64,000 nucleotides of DNA from Macrobrachium rosenbergii (GCF_040412425.1 NC_089743.1:89122971-89186970); one strand, 5' to 3'; positions 38,801 through 46,934 are shown, numbered from the stretch's first letter. Translations and numbers: made by a program. Notes: generated from the sequence alone by a model not told the origin.

Positions 38801-38985
38801 AATAATAATCAGACGAAGTTTGATAACGCCTGAATTTTCCGCAGGACGAGAAGAACGTGACTCTTGCCATGGAACATCTGAAGGGGGCCTTCTTGATGCT
38901 GGTCTTCGGCCTTCTAGCCTCCCTCCTAACCTTCTTCGGGGAGGTAGTAATGGCAATTAGACAGCGAATAAAAGGAATCAACTAA
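27385..38985 (+). CDS. Ionotropic receptor (IR), complete gene of 11 exons, 702 residues
   Basis: Variant ionotropic glutamate receptors of this family are chemosensory (sometimes thermo- or hygrosensory) cation-channel subunits of the cell membrane. Joined exons: 27385-27695, 28702-28866, 28979-29187, 30332-30454, 31589-31748, 33995-34236, 35070-35263, 36136-36372, 36696-36865, 37640-37796 and 38845-38985. All introns are GT-AG and all phases match. Domains: signal peptide (about 1-22); amino-terminal region (23-270); S1 with the LNGHEVKIYALTFVP block (about 275-290), the LTGILGHLAREEGDM block (343-357) and the binding arginine position Arg367; TM1 (405-427); pore loop with LLMQDFPA (452-459); TM2 with SAYQSALVAHL (483-493); S2 (about 500-655); TM3 (about 668-687) ending in the usual FGE. 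The length is normal for a divergent IR. The aromatic and acidic ligand residues of S2 are not in their glutamate-receptor forms, so the ligand is unlikely to be glutamate. The subfamily is unknown. Introns carry many repeats. Confidence 0.93.
28702..28866 (+). CDS. IR exon 2 (amino-terminal region)
   Basis: The acceptor is the AG at 28700-28701, the only nearby AG that restores phase 2 with exon 1. The exon reads NLSLRGLQATVLDIEGMDAV and onward. The alternative AG before GCTACC (28727) would break the frame with exon 1. Donor TTTAG then GTAAAA, phase 2. Confidence 0.75.
28979..29187 (+). CDS. IR exon 3 (amino-terminal region)
   Basis: Strong acceptor TTTCTTCCAG. The exon reads SFLQALRMHRGKVKCLIIFG, then a Lys/Arg-rich end (KKRREKSLDG). 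Donor GATG then GTATCT, phase 1. Confidence 0.85.
29739..29825. repeat. (AT)n microsatellite in IR intron 3
   Basis: This is a pure tract of about 43 AT units. Confidence 0.97.
30136..30260. repeat. (AT)n microsatellite in IR intron 3
   Basis: A long AT tract with a few interruptions (GTATAC, CATATA) ends about 70 bases before exon 4. Confidence 0.95.
30332..30454 (+). CDS. IR exon 4 (amino-terminal region)
   Basis: Acceptor CATCCACAG. The exon reads NGGVTDIYWRCLYCNNGGPE and onward to SSLFPG, with two cysteines. Donor CCTG then GTAAGG, phase 1. Its end leads into the S1 block of exon 5. Confidence 0.88.
30540..31275. repeat. Foldback element of about 735 bp in IR intron 4
   Basis: The arms meet near 30905. 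Outer landmarks are GCACGCAACTTAGGCACCTC on the left against the complement of GAGGTGACGAAGTTGCTTGC on the right. Inner landmarks are CTGACTGGCTAGATATAAAG against CTTTATATTTAGTCAGTCAG. Arms are about 360 bp at roughly 75-80 percent identity. No coding sequence is seen. Confidence 0.8.
31310..31545 (-). mobile_element. tRNA-derived SINE copy (family B) in IR intron 4
   Basis: It contains the family landmarks CCAGACCACTGAGCTGATTA, GCTCTCCTAGGGCTGGCC, TTACGTGGCTAAGAACCA and CAACGGGACCTACAGC. The tRNA-like head (right side) is missing or diverged. Other copies lie at 35300, 35865, 50070, 50415 and 52378. Confidence 0.8.
31589..31748 (+). CDS. IR exon 5 (start of S1 ligand-binding half)
   Basis: Acceptor TTGAATTTCAG. 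It carries the classical IR entry block YPLLSLNGHEVKIYALTFVP. Donor TTTAC then GTAAGT, phase 2. The preceding 40 bases of intron end only 45 bases after a SINE fragment (31310-31545). Confidence 0.93.
31783..31880. repeat. (AC)n/(AT)n compound microsatellite in IR intron 5
   Basis: Alternating CACACA and ATATAT runs with a symmetric arrangement, so the tract can fold on itself. Confidence 0.9.
31890..32110 (+). mobile_element. tRNA-derived SINE fragment in IR intron 5
   Basis: A B-box-like stretch (GGGTTCGATCCCTAGCGG) is followed by a non-tRNA body. The A box is not visible, because a (GA)n run replaces the expected head. The family differs from family B. Confidence 0.55.
32312..32482 (+). 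pseudogene. C-terminus of a CR1/Jockey-like reverse transcriptase in IR intron 5
   Basis: A frame ending with TAA at 32480 reads PLPRLTRSAEQHHHYVVNMP, then SFIPPHTVVLWNSLPEGVE. The 'SFIPRTVxLWNSLP' ending is the standard C-terminal signature of CR1/Jockey-type LINE polymerases. Only this 57-residue tail survives. It has nothing to do with the IR product, and the 3' untranslated region follows. Confidence 0.85.
32483..32884 (+). mobile_element. 3' untranslated region of the CR1-like LINE and (AAT)n tails
   Basis: The stretch contains TATTTATTAATTTG, TCTTTCTGTATTTCC, AGTGGCCCCTTTGGTGG and ATAGGGTTCATC, then (TAA)n at 32730 and 32825. The same untranslated region occurs at 54675-54860, and a shorter piece at 38715-38812. 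Confidence 0.75.
33010..33140. repeat. Inverted pair of tRNA-like segments in IR intron 5
   Basis: CTGGGAGATTCGAACG on the left and CGTTCAAATCTCCCAG on the right are reverse complements and each resembles a tRNA T-arm (GTTCRAATC). Outer AAACGG/CCGTTT also pair. It is probably a SINE head in inverted duplicate, not a functional tRNA gene. Confidence 0.55.
33995..34236 (+). CDS. IR exon 6 (S1 core with Arg367)
   Basis: Acceptor CTCATTACAG. The exon contains LTGILGHLAREEGDM and ERNRFMRFSSHF. The first Arg of the latter aligns with the arginine that binds the ligand alpha-carboxyl in glutamate receptors. Donor GAAG then GTGGCG, a weak consensus, phase 1. Confidence 0.93.
35070..35263 (+). CDS. 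IR exon 7 (TM1 and pore loop)
   Basis: Acceptor TCGTTCCAG. TM1 is SVWMMIFSSAVVTSFFIWFL and the pore loop is SLLYGTGVLLMQDFPAGAP. The Gln-Asp in LLMQD occupies the selectivity region. Donor CAG then GTAGTT, phase 0. Confidence 0.95.
35300..35570 (+). mobile_element. tRNA-derived SINE (family B) in IR intron 7
   Basis: The head reads GGTATCGTTCTCAGCTAGCA with a B-box-like GCTCGATTCGCC, then GAATTAGAGGAATTTATTTC, GCCACGTAAAATAAATCT, GGGCCAGCCCTAGGAGAGCT and a TAAACTAAGGTATACTTAA tail. This is one of the most complete copies in the window. Confidence 0.85.
35865..36070 (-). mobile_element. tRNA-derived SINE (family B), opposite orientation, IR intron 7
   Basis: It starts AAGTATACCTTAGTTCAACC and runs in reverse of the 35300 copy to TAATCCTTCATTGGCCGGCC. 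The tRNA-like head is truncated just before exon 8. It forms a converging inverted pair with the 35300 copy, 300 bases apart. Confidence 0.85.
36136..36372 (+). CDS. IR exon 8 (TM2 and start of S2)
   Basis: Acceptor CTCTCTTGTAG. TM2 is TWLFCCLVLTSAYQSALVAH, the counterpart of the SYTANLAAF gating helix, followed by the INSFDDLV linker. Donor AAG then GTAAAT, phase 0. A SINE ends only about 65 bases upstream of the acceptor. Confidence 0.95.
36528..36600 (+). mobile_element. tRNA-like fragment in IR intron 8
   Basis: GTGGCCGAATGGTTAAT matches the D-arm/A-box consensus of tRNA-Ser/Leu type. The anticodon and T arms are degenerate, so it is a SINE remnant, not a tRNA gene. Confidence 0.5.
36696..36865 (+). 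CDS. IR exon 9 (S2)
   Basis: Acceptor CATTTTACAG. The exon reads KQDPAEGLLNVLKGHHAYLG and later HIAPVYRSTTGWGFR. Donor TTCAG then GTAAGT, phase 2. Confidence 0.93.
37062..37376. repeat. Tandem duplication of about 155 bp in IR intron 9
   Basis: Two near-identical copies contain GCTGGACAGGTCCCTAACAG, CTTGACATATTTACTTTC and CCAGAACAGTACTTTGGGTG. Few differences imply a recent event. Confidence 0.92.
37640..37796 (+). CDS. IR exon 10 (end of S2)
   Basis: Acceptor GGAACTACAG. The exon reads KSGPFVDRFDEVITHLFEMG and a Lys/Glu-rich stretch. Donor GACGAG then GTTTGT, phase 0. The frame stays open past the donor to 37979 because a repeat copy follows, so an unspliced transcript would give a protein lacking TM3. 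Confidence 0.9.
37810..37995 (+). mobile_element. Dispersed repeat (family F) in IR intron 10
   Basis: It shares TACGAAAGGAGGT(G/A)CAG, TGCAAAGAACCTTAA and ATGCCTACAGTGCA with 53105-53310. It lies 14 bases after the exon 10 donor and keeps the exon 10 frame open by chance. Confidence 0.7.
38052..38446. repeat. 23-bp minisatellite in IR intron 10
   Basis: About 17 units of CAAAGGTTATATCAAAATAA plus CTG lie in head-to-tail order. Variants (ATAATTA, ATAGTTG) recur in several units, which suggests higher-order spread by unequal exchange. Confidence 0.95.
38715..38812 (+). mobile_element. LINE 3' untranslated fragment before IR exon 11
   Basis: It matches the CR1-like 3' region at 32560-32740 (TTTCTAATAACAGATCTC, GTATTTCCTATTACTTTCTC) and ends in a short (AAT)n, about 30 bases before the exon 11 acceptor. 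Confidence 0.6.
38845..38985 (+). CDS. IR exon 11 (TM3 and C-terminus)
   Basis: Acceptor ATTTTCCGCAG. The exon carries the typical HLKGAFLML...FFGE third transmembrane helix and a 13-residue basic tail, then TAA. It begins GACGAG, the same six bases with which exon 10 ends. No clear AATAAA lies between the stop and the TA tract at 39122. Confidence 0.95.
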   Translation, partial: DEKNVTLAMEHLKGAFLMLVFGLLASLLTFFGEVVMAIRQRIKGIN

Positions 38986-39118
38986 TTACAAAATGACGTT
39001 GAGGGGAGGATGTTGATGGGAAAACTTAGATCCCATATGAAATGTTTCACTTTGTATATCTTGCTGTTGATTGCACGTGATAGTCTGCCAGATAGGAAGT
39101 AGCTCATTGTATATTTTC

Positions 39119-39121
<3 letters not shown>

Positions 39122-39200
<79 letters not shown>
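39122..39200. repeat. (TA)n microsatellite
   Basis: This is a pure tract between the IR stop codon and the Helitron-like element. A TA tract also lies at the other end of that element (40219 onward), as expected for insertion into a TA repeat. Confidence 0.97.
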
Positions 39201-39203
<3 letters not shown>

Positions 39204-39611
39204 TACATACAAAGTGATTTTTCTGTATGTGTGTATGTTTGTGCGCTATAAATCCGAACCGCTTGACGATCTAGACAAAATGCTCAGCGGTGGCCATCAT
39301 TTGACGGCCAACAGAGTAATAATTTGGTTTCAACCCATACCCCTTCCTTCCCTTTGTAAACATGTGGTAACCGCTTGACCGATGTAGACAAAATTTGGCA
39401 CGTGGTCGTCATTTGACCCAACTTAGATAAGAGGGTAGGTTTTAAATATGTACCCCTTCCCCTTTTTATTCCCCCATCCGTCTTTCCCTTTCCCTTTGTA
39501 ACTTATGTGGTAAATAAACTCTACGGGTTTATCATACCTCATTTCATGTACCCGATGTCATAGAAATGTATTATTGAAAAAGCTTTTCTTTCCTGTGACT
39601 GATAAGTGGGT

Positions 39612-39935
39612 GGGTGTGTTTAGGTTTATTGGGAGTGTGTGTTTAGGTTTAGTCGGGATGTGTTTAGGTTCAGCAGGGGGTGTGTTTAGGTTTAGTGGGG
39701 GATGTGTTTAGGTTTAGTGGGGTTGTATGTTTAGTTTTAGTCGGGATGTGTTTAGGTTTGGCAGAGGTGTGTTTAGGTTAAGTGAAGGATGTGTTTAGGT
39801 TTAGTGGGGTGTGTGTTTAGGTTTAGTTGGGATGTGTTAAGGTTTAGTTGGGATGTGTTTAGTTTTAGTAGGGGGGTGTGTTTAGGTTTAGTGGGGGATG
39901 TGTTTAAGTTTAGTAGAGGGTGTTTCAGTTAAGTG
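39612..39935. repeat. Minisatellite, about 20-24 bp unit, inside the Helitron-like element
   Basis: About 14 units near 'GGATGTGTTTAGGTTTAGTG' with variable G runs. Confidence 0.9.
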
Positions 39936-39944
39936 GGGGTTAAA

Positions 39945-40150
39945 TGGGACAGTCACCATAAATATCTGGATAAATGGGACAGTCAGCAAAGAAATATTTG
40001 GATAAAAGGGACAGTTAGTACAGTAATTTCTGGATAAAAGTGACAGTCACCACAGTAATATCTGGATAAATGAGACAGTCAGAACAGTAATATTTGGATA
40101 AAAAGGACAGTCAACACAGTGATTCCTGGATAAAAGGGACAGTCAGTACA
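39945..40150. repeat. Minisatellite, about 31 bp unit, inside the Helitron-like element
   Basis: Six to seven units contain GGATAAA(T/A)GGGACAGTCA with spacers such as CACAGTAATATCT. Confidence 0.9.
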
Positions 40151-40217
40151 AGGAGGGGCAGGAAAATTTTTGTTAGTTCTGCAGAGTTTTCCCGGGCAGC
40201 ACCTGGTTGGTCAGCTA

Positions 40218-40218
<1 letters not shown>

Positions 40219-40254
<36 letters not shown>

Positions 40255-40325
40255 TATATGTGTGTGTGTGTGTGTATATGTATGTATGCATGTATATATA
40301 TACATATATATTTATGCATATATAC
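40219..40325. repeat. (TA)n/(TG)n compound microsatellite
   Basis: A TA tract, then TG, TATG and TA runs follow the Helitron end. Confidence 0.95.
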
Positions 40326-40329
40326 TCTC

Positions 40330-41500
40330 CTACACTTTTTGCTGTATGACCCATGATATTATCAAACTGTGGTTGCTAACACTTTCGGGAAGTTCTCTGC
40401 GCAAGAGCCCGTGCTTGCACTGGCCATCTTAATCTAAAAACAACAGCAAAAGGTGGTCATAGGATAATGATTTGCAATTGAAACGTAACATCATTTTTTA
40501 TTGTCATAACAATAACTTTGTAAATAAATAATCAGGCATAAACCTGCACTTAACACTAATTTACTTAATTTTATGAAGGCTGAAATATATCAATAAATCA
40601 TACTCTGCAATTTTTAACAAATTATATCTAATCGTGATTAGGCTATAACCAATATAGTCTTGATGCTCTCTTTAGCAATATCTTGTATGTTTATCTTTCA
40701 CATTTATTCACACAGCACAAACTTACAATCTATTCCAAATAAACTCATTAGACATATCAGAGAAATAGTATCTTTTAATCTTTTTATTCACTATGGTATT
40801 ATAACCTATTTACTAAATCCAATCTTTCTGTATTATACAGATGGAACAATTTTTAGTTTCCAGTAATTCAGGAGTTAAATTCAGAAGTTAAACTGCTTCA
40901 AGAGGTCATTCCATTTTGTAAATAAAGAATATGGTTGTAACAACGCTTTCTTACCCGAAGAAAGAATCATTGTTTATAATCAAAATACGCCTAACTGATA
41001 AATGAAGACGAAAATATTAAGACCAACATACAATGACAATGCCTGGGAAGCATCAGATATCCATTGAAGTATTTTAACATCTAGAATTTTAGGTAGTTTT
41101 GGTTTAGGACATTGATGCAAGAAAAGGGAAAATAATTACTATCGCCCGAATGAAAAACAATGCATACAAAGCATCTGTAAAAGATCGATGCCTTTGAGGA
41201 TTTGTTCAAGGATCTATGGAAAGCATCATTTTATCACAGATGAAAACGAGCTGAATAAACGCCACACTTCCTGAGACCCAGAGGAAGAAGAGGCTTCCTC
41301 TCGAGAGTTCGAAGAGACACAAACATATGGAATGGGAAAAAAATATGAATACATAAATACTATCGATAAAAAAATTCGGAAATACTCAGTGATGAATCCA
41401 GCATCACTTCAAGGAACCTCGAATGATATGAGCCGAATATACACGTACAGAACTTGTCATGCACCAGTTCGCGTATCATCGTCTGGTAAGGCCAAAGTCT
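40330..41500. other. AT-rich sequence between the two convergent genes
   Basis: No exon is seen. It should hold the 3' untranslated region of the minus-strand gene. TTTATT (AATAAA on the minus strand) occurs near 40700 and 40785, but which of these is used cannot be decided. Confidence 0.4.
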
Positions 41501-41510
41501 GCAGTTTGAA

Positions 41511-41715
41511 TCAAGTGTATACCTTATTGACCTTTCCTTGACTCCACTCGGCATCCAAAGACTTGAATATCAAGCGCTTGAGATGCCCAGAAGAAAATGG
41601 GCAAGATGGGTACTTGGCTTGGCATTCGGAAGCCGAAGTCACTGCCTCTCCCAAGTCGGCTGCCTTAATGTAAGGCGATGCCCAGATCGGAGTGTCCTTC
41701 TTAGGGAACAGAAAT
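41511..41715 (-). CDS. Secreted-protein gene exon 3 (residues 292-359)
   Basis: Acceptor CCATACTTCCAG on the minus strand. It reads FLFPKKDTPIWASPYIKAAD, then the second cysteine pair and SGHLKRLIFKSLDAEW. TGA closes the frame just after a possible donor, so the last five residues are less certain. Confidence 0.82.
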
Positions 41716-44433
41716 CTGGAAGTATGGGACGGGTTGAAAGTCAAGAAATCTTTGTTATGTGAAATATACAATAACATTACTTGTGTTTAAAGAATCAATG
41801 GCAATTATAAGTGCACAAATATTGGGGGGATTTCTTTTACAAGCGATATAGTTCTGTGTGTATTTAACAGCTTTAGGACAAATAATACATGCACAAATAT
41901 TTCTAGAAAGCTATAGTTTTGCGTGTAGTATTCAAAATTTGGGTCTTAGCAAGCCTACAAACAGAGCAATTACAAATGAATTCATACAGTTCCTTTCATA
42001 TGTAGCAATAATAATGTAAAGACTAGGCTATCTTAATCATATATCTTAAAAATATATATGCTGTTAGCTTTAAGATTTATTTGAACAACTCTCCAATTGC
42101 TCACAAGAGTCACAAAACAAATCAAATGAAAAGAAAGTCTACGTTATTATTAATTCTGAAATGTTATCCTCAGAGATCAACGGGAGGTTCATTTTGAATT
42201 GTGAAAATCTAGTGTCTTTAACTGGGAAAATGTAAAACTTTGAGAGTCACAGTTTTAAATACCGAGGGCAAGTGGCTATAAAAGAGACATTGAAGACTAC
42301 GAAGCAAAATGGAGAACTGAATACTACATATACAGCAATTGCAAGTTCTGAGTGATACCTAATGCAACTGTTAATAACTCTTAATACATAGCATCATATT
42401 TTAATCAGTATCACTTGCTCTATAGTGAAAAAAAGCTCAGTTGAAAAGGGTTCGTAGTTTTATGAAAGTGGGTCTTAAGTCTAACGTTTAAAAAAGTTGC
42501 ACCTTCATTTGATACCACTGTCCTGTATAGCCCAGCCTATTATTTTGCCTTCCAACTTCAACATTGCATTTAGCATCCAATCCAAGAAAATGACTTAGAA
42601 TTGTGACAAAATCGAAATAGTTAATATTCAATCGTTTGAAGACATTTTATGAAACATCAGTGTATTTAAAACCCATCTGAAAATTAACCTAAAACTGACC
42701 AGCATTCCTGTCGTCTTTGTAAACTGAACTCTGACAATCGTAGCCATTTGAAGAAAGTAGAAAGACTCAGTTTAGCCAGATGACTCTACCTGAATTCCTT
42801 TTTGAACTGTGACTGAAGAGGGCTCACGGAATCCTCTGGGTCAGCGTATATGGCACACAGGACAAGGGGAAGGCACTGCAGGCGGTCCTGAGACGCAGCC
42901 ACGATGAAGGTCCCCCTCAAACCGTCGAAGGACGTCCCTGAGTCCCTGCGCCCACGTAGGACATTGACTGGAATAAGAAGGATGGCGATGTCAACAGCAT
43001 TGTCAGGGATTTTGTCGTCCTTTCACAATAAAAAATGGAGATAATTTCAAGAATTTTTTTTAAGGAAAAGCTGGAAGGATCCATTTTCTGAGATAGTCAA
43101 TACAGTAGTGACTGGTTAACAAAGACATGGTCCAGTTGCCGGACTTCGTCAGAGTGAGATGAATATAGTGGTTATTGCACCTTCACAGCCAAGAATGAAG
43201 ATAGTTATGAAACGTACCTTCTTACTTTTTAAGAATGATGAAAAATTTGCATTCACTAAAATGAATATTCAATAGATTTATGAATAAGTAAAGAGACTAC
43301 GGCCCAATAACCAGGCTGTAACAAAAGTTTATAGGTTGAATGTATGACTTTTCAAAATAGTTCAAATTACATAACCTTTAGAAAAGAAAGCTATATATAA
43401 TCATTCATATGCTGACGGAACGGGAGTCCATAAATATTGAGAGACAAATCTCTTCGTCATTCACATTAAGAATTATACTGGAGAAACATATCCACAGTTA
43501 TGTATGAACGGAAATATATTTAAAAATAAATTTAAACGGACAGCTTTCGGAAATCTGATCGATTCCCATTATCAGTCGAGAAGGGGAATCGAAACAGATT
43601 CCCAAAAGCTCTCTGTACAGATTTATTTTAAAATACACCTGCACCCATACATGAATCTGGATTTATTCCTACATTTCAAAACCCATGCTGCGATGAGCAT
43701 TTTTTAAGAGTCAAACTATTAATCAAAATGTCTTACCCTTTGGTTCCAGCGAACGAACGTTCGTATTGACGCCTTCTTTGTCAAAAGTAACATTCGGAGA
43801 GGCAATTATGACTTCGGGATCATTTTTGTTCAGGCTGGCTTGGATGCCACTGCCATCAACCACCACGATACCAGGGATATTGGGGATACCAGGGATACCA
43901 GGGAAACCGCTGGTGGCATTCCCGAAAATATTCTGGAGATTGCCAATGCCGGCTAAACCAGCGAAGCCAGCAAATCCGGCGAAATTAGCGATTCCAGGAG
44001 CGGCGGTCCCAATGAGGGACAGAAGAGAGCTCCATATTATGTTTCCTATCATGCTCGTGAGGCTCGAAACCAGCCACCAGATTCCTTCGACAATGGACCG
44101 AAGGATCTGGACGACGATTTTCGCGAGCAGGTAGAGGGAGTTCTCGGCGACGGCGTTGCTGCCGTCCTTCACCGCCACGCCCAGCCATTCCCTGATGGCG
44201 GGACCCACGCCGAAATAATTGTGGTTCAGGGCATCGTAGACGATGGCCGTGCCTCCGCCTAGGCCGAAGTAGGCGCTGGCGGCTTTGAGGAGGCTGCCGG
44301 GGCCACTCCAGAACCAGGCGGAGGCGGCGTCGTAGAGGAGGTTGTTGAGGGAAAACGCCTCGGAATTGTTCGTCAGAGACAGGAGCAGTACAGCCGTTAC
44401 AAGGGTGTATTTCGTGACTGCCCCAAACGACAT
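41511..44433 (-). CDS. Secreted protein with Gly/Ala-rich middle and four-cysteine C-terminus, 3 exons, 359 residues
   Basis: Exons in transcription order: 44433-43737, 42967-42790, 41715-41511. Introns are GT-AG and phases match (1, then 2). Residues 1-27 form a signal peptide (hydrophobic TLVTAVLLLSL, cleavage near SEA-F). The middle (about 28-200) is hydrophobic and low in charge, with helical stretches, GFAGFAGLAGIG and the collagen-like GFPGIPGIPNIPGI. Residues 233-359 have QDRLQCLPLVLC (Cys264, Cys270) and YIKAADLG...CQAKYPSCP (Cys323, Cys330). This order, Cys-x5-Cys then Tyr-x2-Ala...Gly...Cys-x3-Tyr-x2-Cys-Pro, loosely resembles arthropod DM4/12-type proteins, whose function is mostly unknown. 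I do not assign a function. The TGA at 41511 is preceded by a donor-like AAG-GTATAC, so a further exon is possible. Confidence 0.82.
42790..42967 (-). CDS. Secreted-protein gene exon 2 (residues 233-292)
   Basis: Acceptor CTTATTCCAG on the minus strand. It reads NVLRGRRDSGTSFDGLRGTF, then the first cysteine pair, to QSQFKKEF. Donor TTCAG then GTAGAG, phase 2. It was missed by simple ORF finding because it has no internal ATG. Confidence 0.85.
43737..44433 (-). CDS. Secreted-protein gene exon 1 (residues 1-233)
   Basis: The ATG at 44433 opens a signal peptide. The donor reads AAAGG then GTAAGA at 43736, a strong consensus, phase 1. The open frame would continue only three codons past it. Upstream on the minus strand lies a GC box-like CCGCCC-type stretch (44448-44466 in the + strand as CCCCGCCCGCCCC). 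Confidence 0.88.
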
Positions 44434-44708
44434 ATTTTTTTCCTCTCTGCTCCCCGCCCGCCCCTCTGGGTACGGCGACTTAGAGGGTATTAACTTTTTG
44501 CATAGTCTCTCGCATTTTCTTGCTTTCTACTCACTCGATTGTCCTACGAAATGAGAGGAACTGCAAATCACAAGAGCAGAAATGTTGCTTTTGAAATGGT
44601 GATTATGAAATATCCTTTCATTGGAAAATTACATAAACATAAACTCGAACGTCAGAATACTGTCAAGATACGAAAGCGCAACTGTACCTCAGAGTTTACA
44701 CAAATCCG

Positions 44709-44710
<2 letters not shown>

Positions 44711-44796
<86 letters not shown>
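44711..44796. repeat. (AAT)n microsatellite
   Basis: About 28 units upstream of the minus-strand gene. Confidence 0.97.
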
Positions 44797-44797
<1 letters not shown>

Positions 44798-45344
44798 GTT
44801 GTTTACATTAACGTTTAGTGGGATCAAAAATCTCTGAAAACGATGCTAACAATGTCTGTCATTTTGACATCCACAGACCTATGCATACACGAGACACAAT
44901 CAGTCATAGAGAACTTCGTACTGGAGCCGAACTGACTATTTCACTGGGCCGTTTCTCCTTGAAATTTATTCTGCTTCAGCAAAACACACTGAATGGAGAT
45001 TCAATAATCTTTGTCCTTATACATCATACAATAAATATCGAAGTGGGAATCAACATAATCCCAGTAGATTATTGACGGTAACAGAAGTTCTCTCAGTTAA
45101 TCAATCGCTATCAGGGGACACTTTCAATATGGACACAAAAATCATCTCTAAGATTTTTTTTGTAGACTTTTGTACCCTTCTCACAAAGCCAACAGTTAGG
45201 TAAAGACCTAACATGTTATTCCACTGGACCGTCCAGTCAGATTGTTAGCGAGGTGACTGGAAGACTGGAAGACTGGAAAGAGGAGAACCTACGAAAGACG
45301 CAACTTGGTGGGTGAGTCAGTGTTCAATCCGGTATGTGCTAATG

Positions 45345-45800
45345 AACACGTGAGATGACGTTTCCAGTTTCCTCTTGAGTTCGAATCTCTTTCATAAACA
45401 ATTTGATGACAAACAAGTTTTCTTTCGTCAATAGAGATTATTAGACCTTTCTTGCTAATCGAGATTTGTTTTCTTACTTGCAGAAAAAAGAAATGAAGAA
45501 AAACAGGTGAAATATTTAAACTCAATTGAAAATACATTGATGCAGATTAGATATCTTCGTTCTAGTTTTCATGAAATGACATTTCTAATTTCTTCTTAAA
45601 ATTCGAATCTCTTTCATAAACAATTTGATGACAAACAAGTTTTTTTGGTTAATAAGAGATTATCAGACATTTCTTGCTAATCGAGATTTTGTTGTTGACT
45701 TGCAGAAAATAGAAATCAAGCAAAAACAGGTGACATATTTAATTGTAATAAAAAATGTATTGGTGAAGATTAGATATCGTAGCTCTGGCTTTCGTGAAAA
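45345..45800. repeat. Tandem duplication of about 225 bp
   Basis: Two copies share TTCGAATCTCTTTCATAAAC, AATTTGATGACAAACAAG, CTTGCTAATCGAGATTT and GATTAGATATC. They differ by about 15 percent. No gene is seen in either copy. Confidence 0.9.
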
Positions 45801-46328
45801 GAAAGCGAGAGAATGAAAAAGAGAACAATGAAGCTTTTCCAGAAATGAAAAAGTGAAAAGTAGAGAAAGTACAAAACTTCCTGCTTCACTAATTATCGCA
45901 TGAAATAACAGAAAGCTGTTAGAACCGACATCCACGAACACAATGTTTATCCTCAGTGACGAATCATGACGTTGTTGGCGAAAGTAGTAACTTTTTCCTT
46001 TTAAAAAAAAAACTGACTCCATTCCACCTTTCCTGCTGAACCGTGACATGGATTTCTTCCAGTTGAAAAATTTCTGACAAAAAAGTCTAGTTATCTTTTC
46101 CAAAGACAGTATCTCTACATCTGGTGGGTACTTTGCTTATTTGGGTATTGTCTGCAGATCTGTGTTGATGCTTATGAGGAGAAAGCTGGTTAGCTGTGCA
46201 ACGCAACATGCACATTAATACCAATATACTGGATGTTGTCATAACGTGCATTAAGATAAACAGGATATGTATATATATCTATATATACACACATATAAAT
46301 ATATATACATATAGCCCAGATCCACAGG

Positions 46329-46364
46329 AAAATGACAGGCAGGTACTGAACTGCCTGTCATTTT
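46329..46364. repeat. Short perfect hairpin
   Basis: AAAATGACAGGCAG, an 8-base loop, and its exact reverse complement. The 14-bp stem is too short for a microRNA precursor, and no T run follows that would suggest a Pol III terminator. Confidence 0.8.
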
Positions 46365-46422
46365 CATAAATTCACTGTCTACTAATCACGTGCATCGATT
46401 GTAATTTTTAAGCATATATACA

Positions 46423-46478
<56 letters not shown>
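46423..46478. repeat. (AT)n microsatellite
   Basis: Pure tract of about 27 units. Confidence 0.97.
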
Positions 46479-46479
<1 letters not shown>

Positions 46480-46684
46480 TGATAGCCAAAGTGGTCAAAG
46501 TTGACTGTTTATCTTTGTTCTGGACCATAGAACCGAATTCAAATTCCAGCCGGCGCTGATGCAGGTAACTTTGACTTGATAATGGAGTTATGTAGGGAGT
46601 TGAAACACTCACGTGTGTGTAAAGAAAAAAATTATGTACGTGAGTATATATATATATAGGCTACTTATATATATACATATATAT

Positions 46685-46795
46685 AAATTTCTGACTCACA
46701 TCAGGATCGACCCCAGGTCTTTCAGTTGAAAGGCAAGGGCGCTGCCCACTAGGCCATACAAGTCTGAAATTTATTTCTGTTCCACACGTGATTGT
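46685..46795 (-). mobile_element. tRNA-derived SINE head
   Basis: On the minus strand it reads TGGCCTAGTGGGCAGCGCCC (A-box like) and GGGGTCGATCCTGATG (B-box like) with tRNA spacing between them. There is no acceptor stem, so it is a SINE and not a tRNA gene. It lies between (AT)n tracts. Confidence 0.7.
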
Positions 46796-46809
46796 GTGTT
46801 GATTATTTC

Positions 46810-46811
<2 letters not shown>

Positions 46812-46903
<92 letters not shown>

Positions 46904-46930
46904 GCACATACACACACATATATATACATA
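46812..46930. repeat. (AC)n and (AT)n compound microsatellite
   Basis: An AC run of about 15 units is followed by about 25 AT units and more AC. Confidence 0.95.
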
Positions 46931-46934
46931 TATA

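Larger units (their letters stand above)
39201..40218 (+). mobile_element. Non-autonomous Helitron-like element
   Basis: The unit starts with TC after an A (39200) and ends in CTAG before a T (40219), the boundary rule of Helitrons. The end is preceded by a GC-rich hairpin (CCCGGGCAGCACCTGG) and TCAGCTAG. The 5' part contains AACCGCTTGACGATCTAGAC and a second diverged copy of this. No Rep/helicase frame exists. The middle consists of two minisatellites (39612-39935 and 39945-40150). Assignment rests on ends and hairpin only. Confidence 0.75.

Noticed and set aside
44539..44811. 90-residue frame ending in poly-Asn
   Set aside because: It is a translation of the (AAT)n microsatellite.
46329..46364. 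microRNA precursor
   Set aside because: The stem is only 14 bp and flanking sequence does not extend the pairing.
46690..46770. tRNA gene on the minus strand
   Set aside because: A and B boxes are present but no paired acceptor stem, and the sequence continues into a repeat body.
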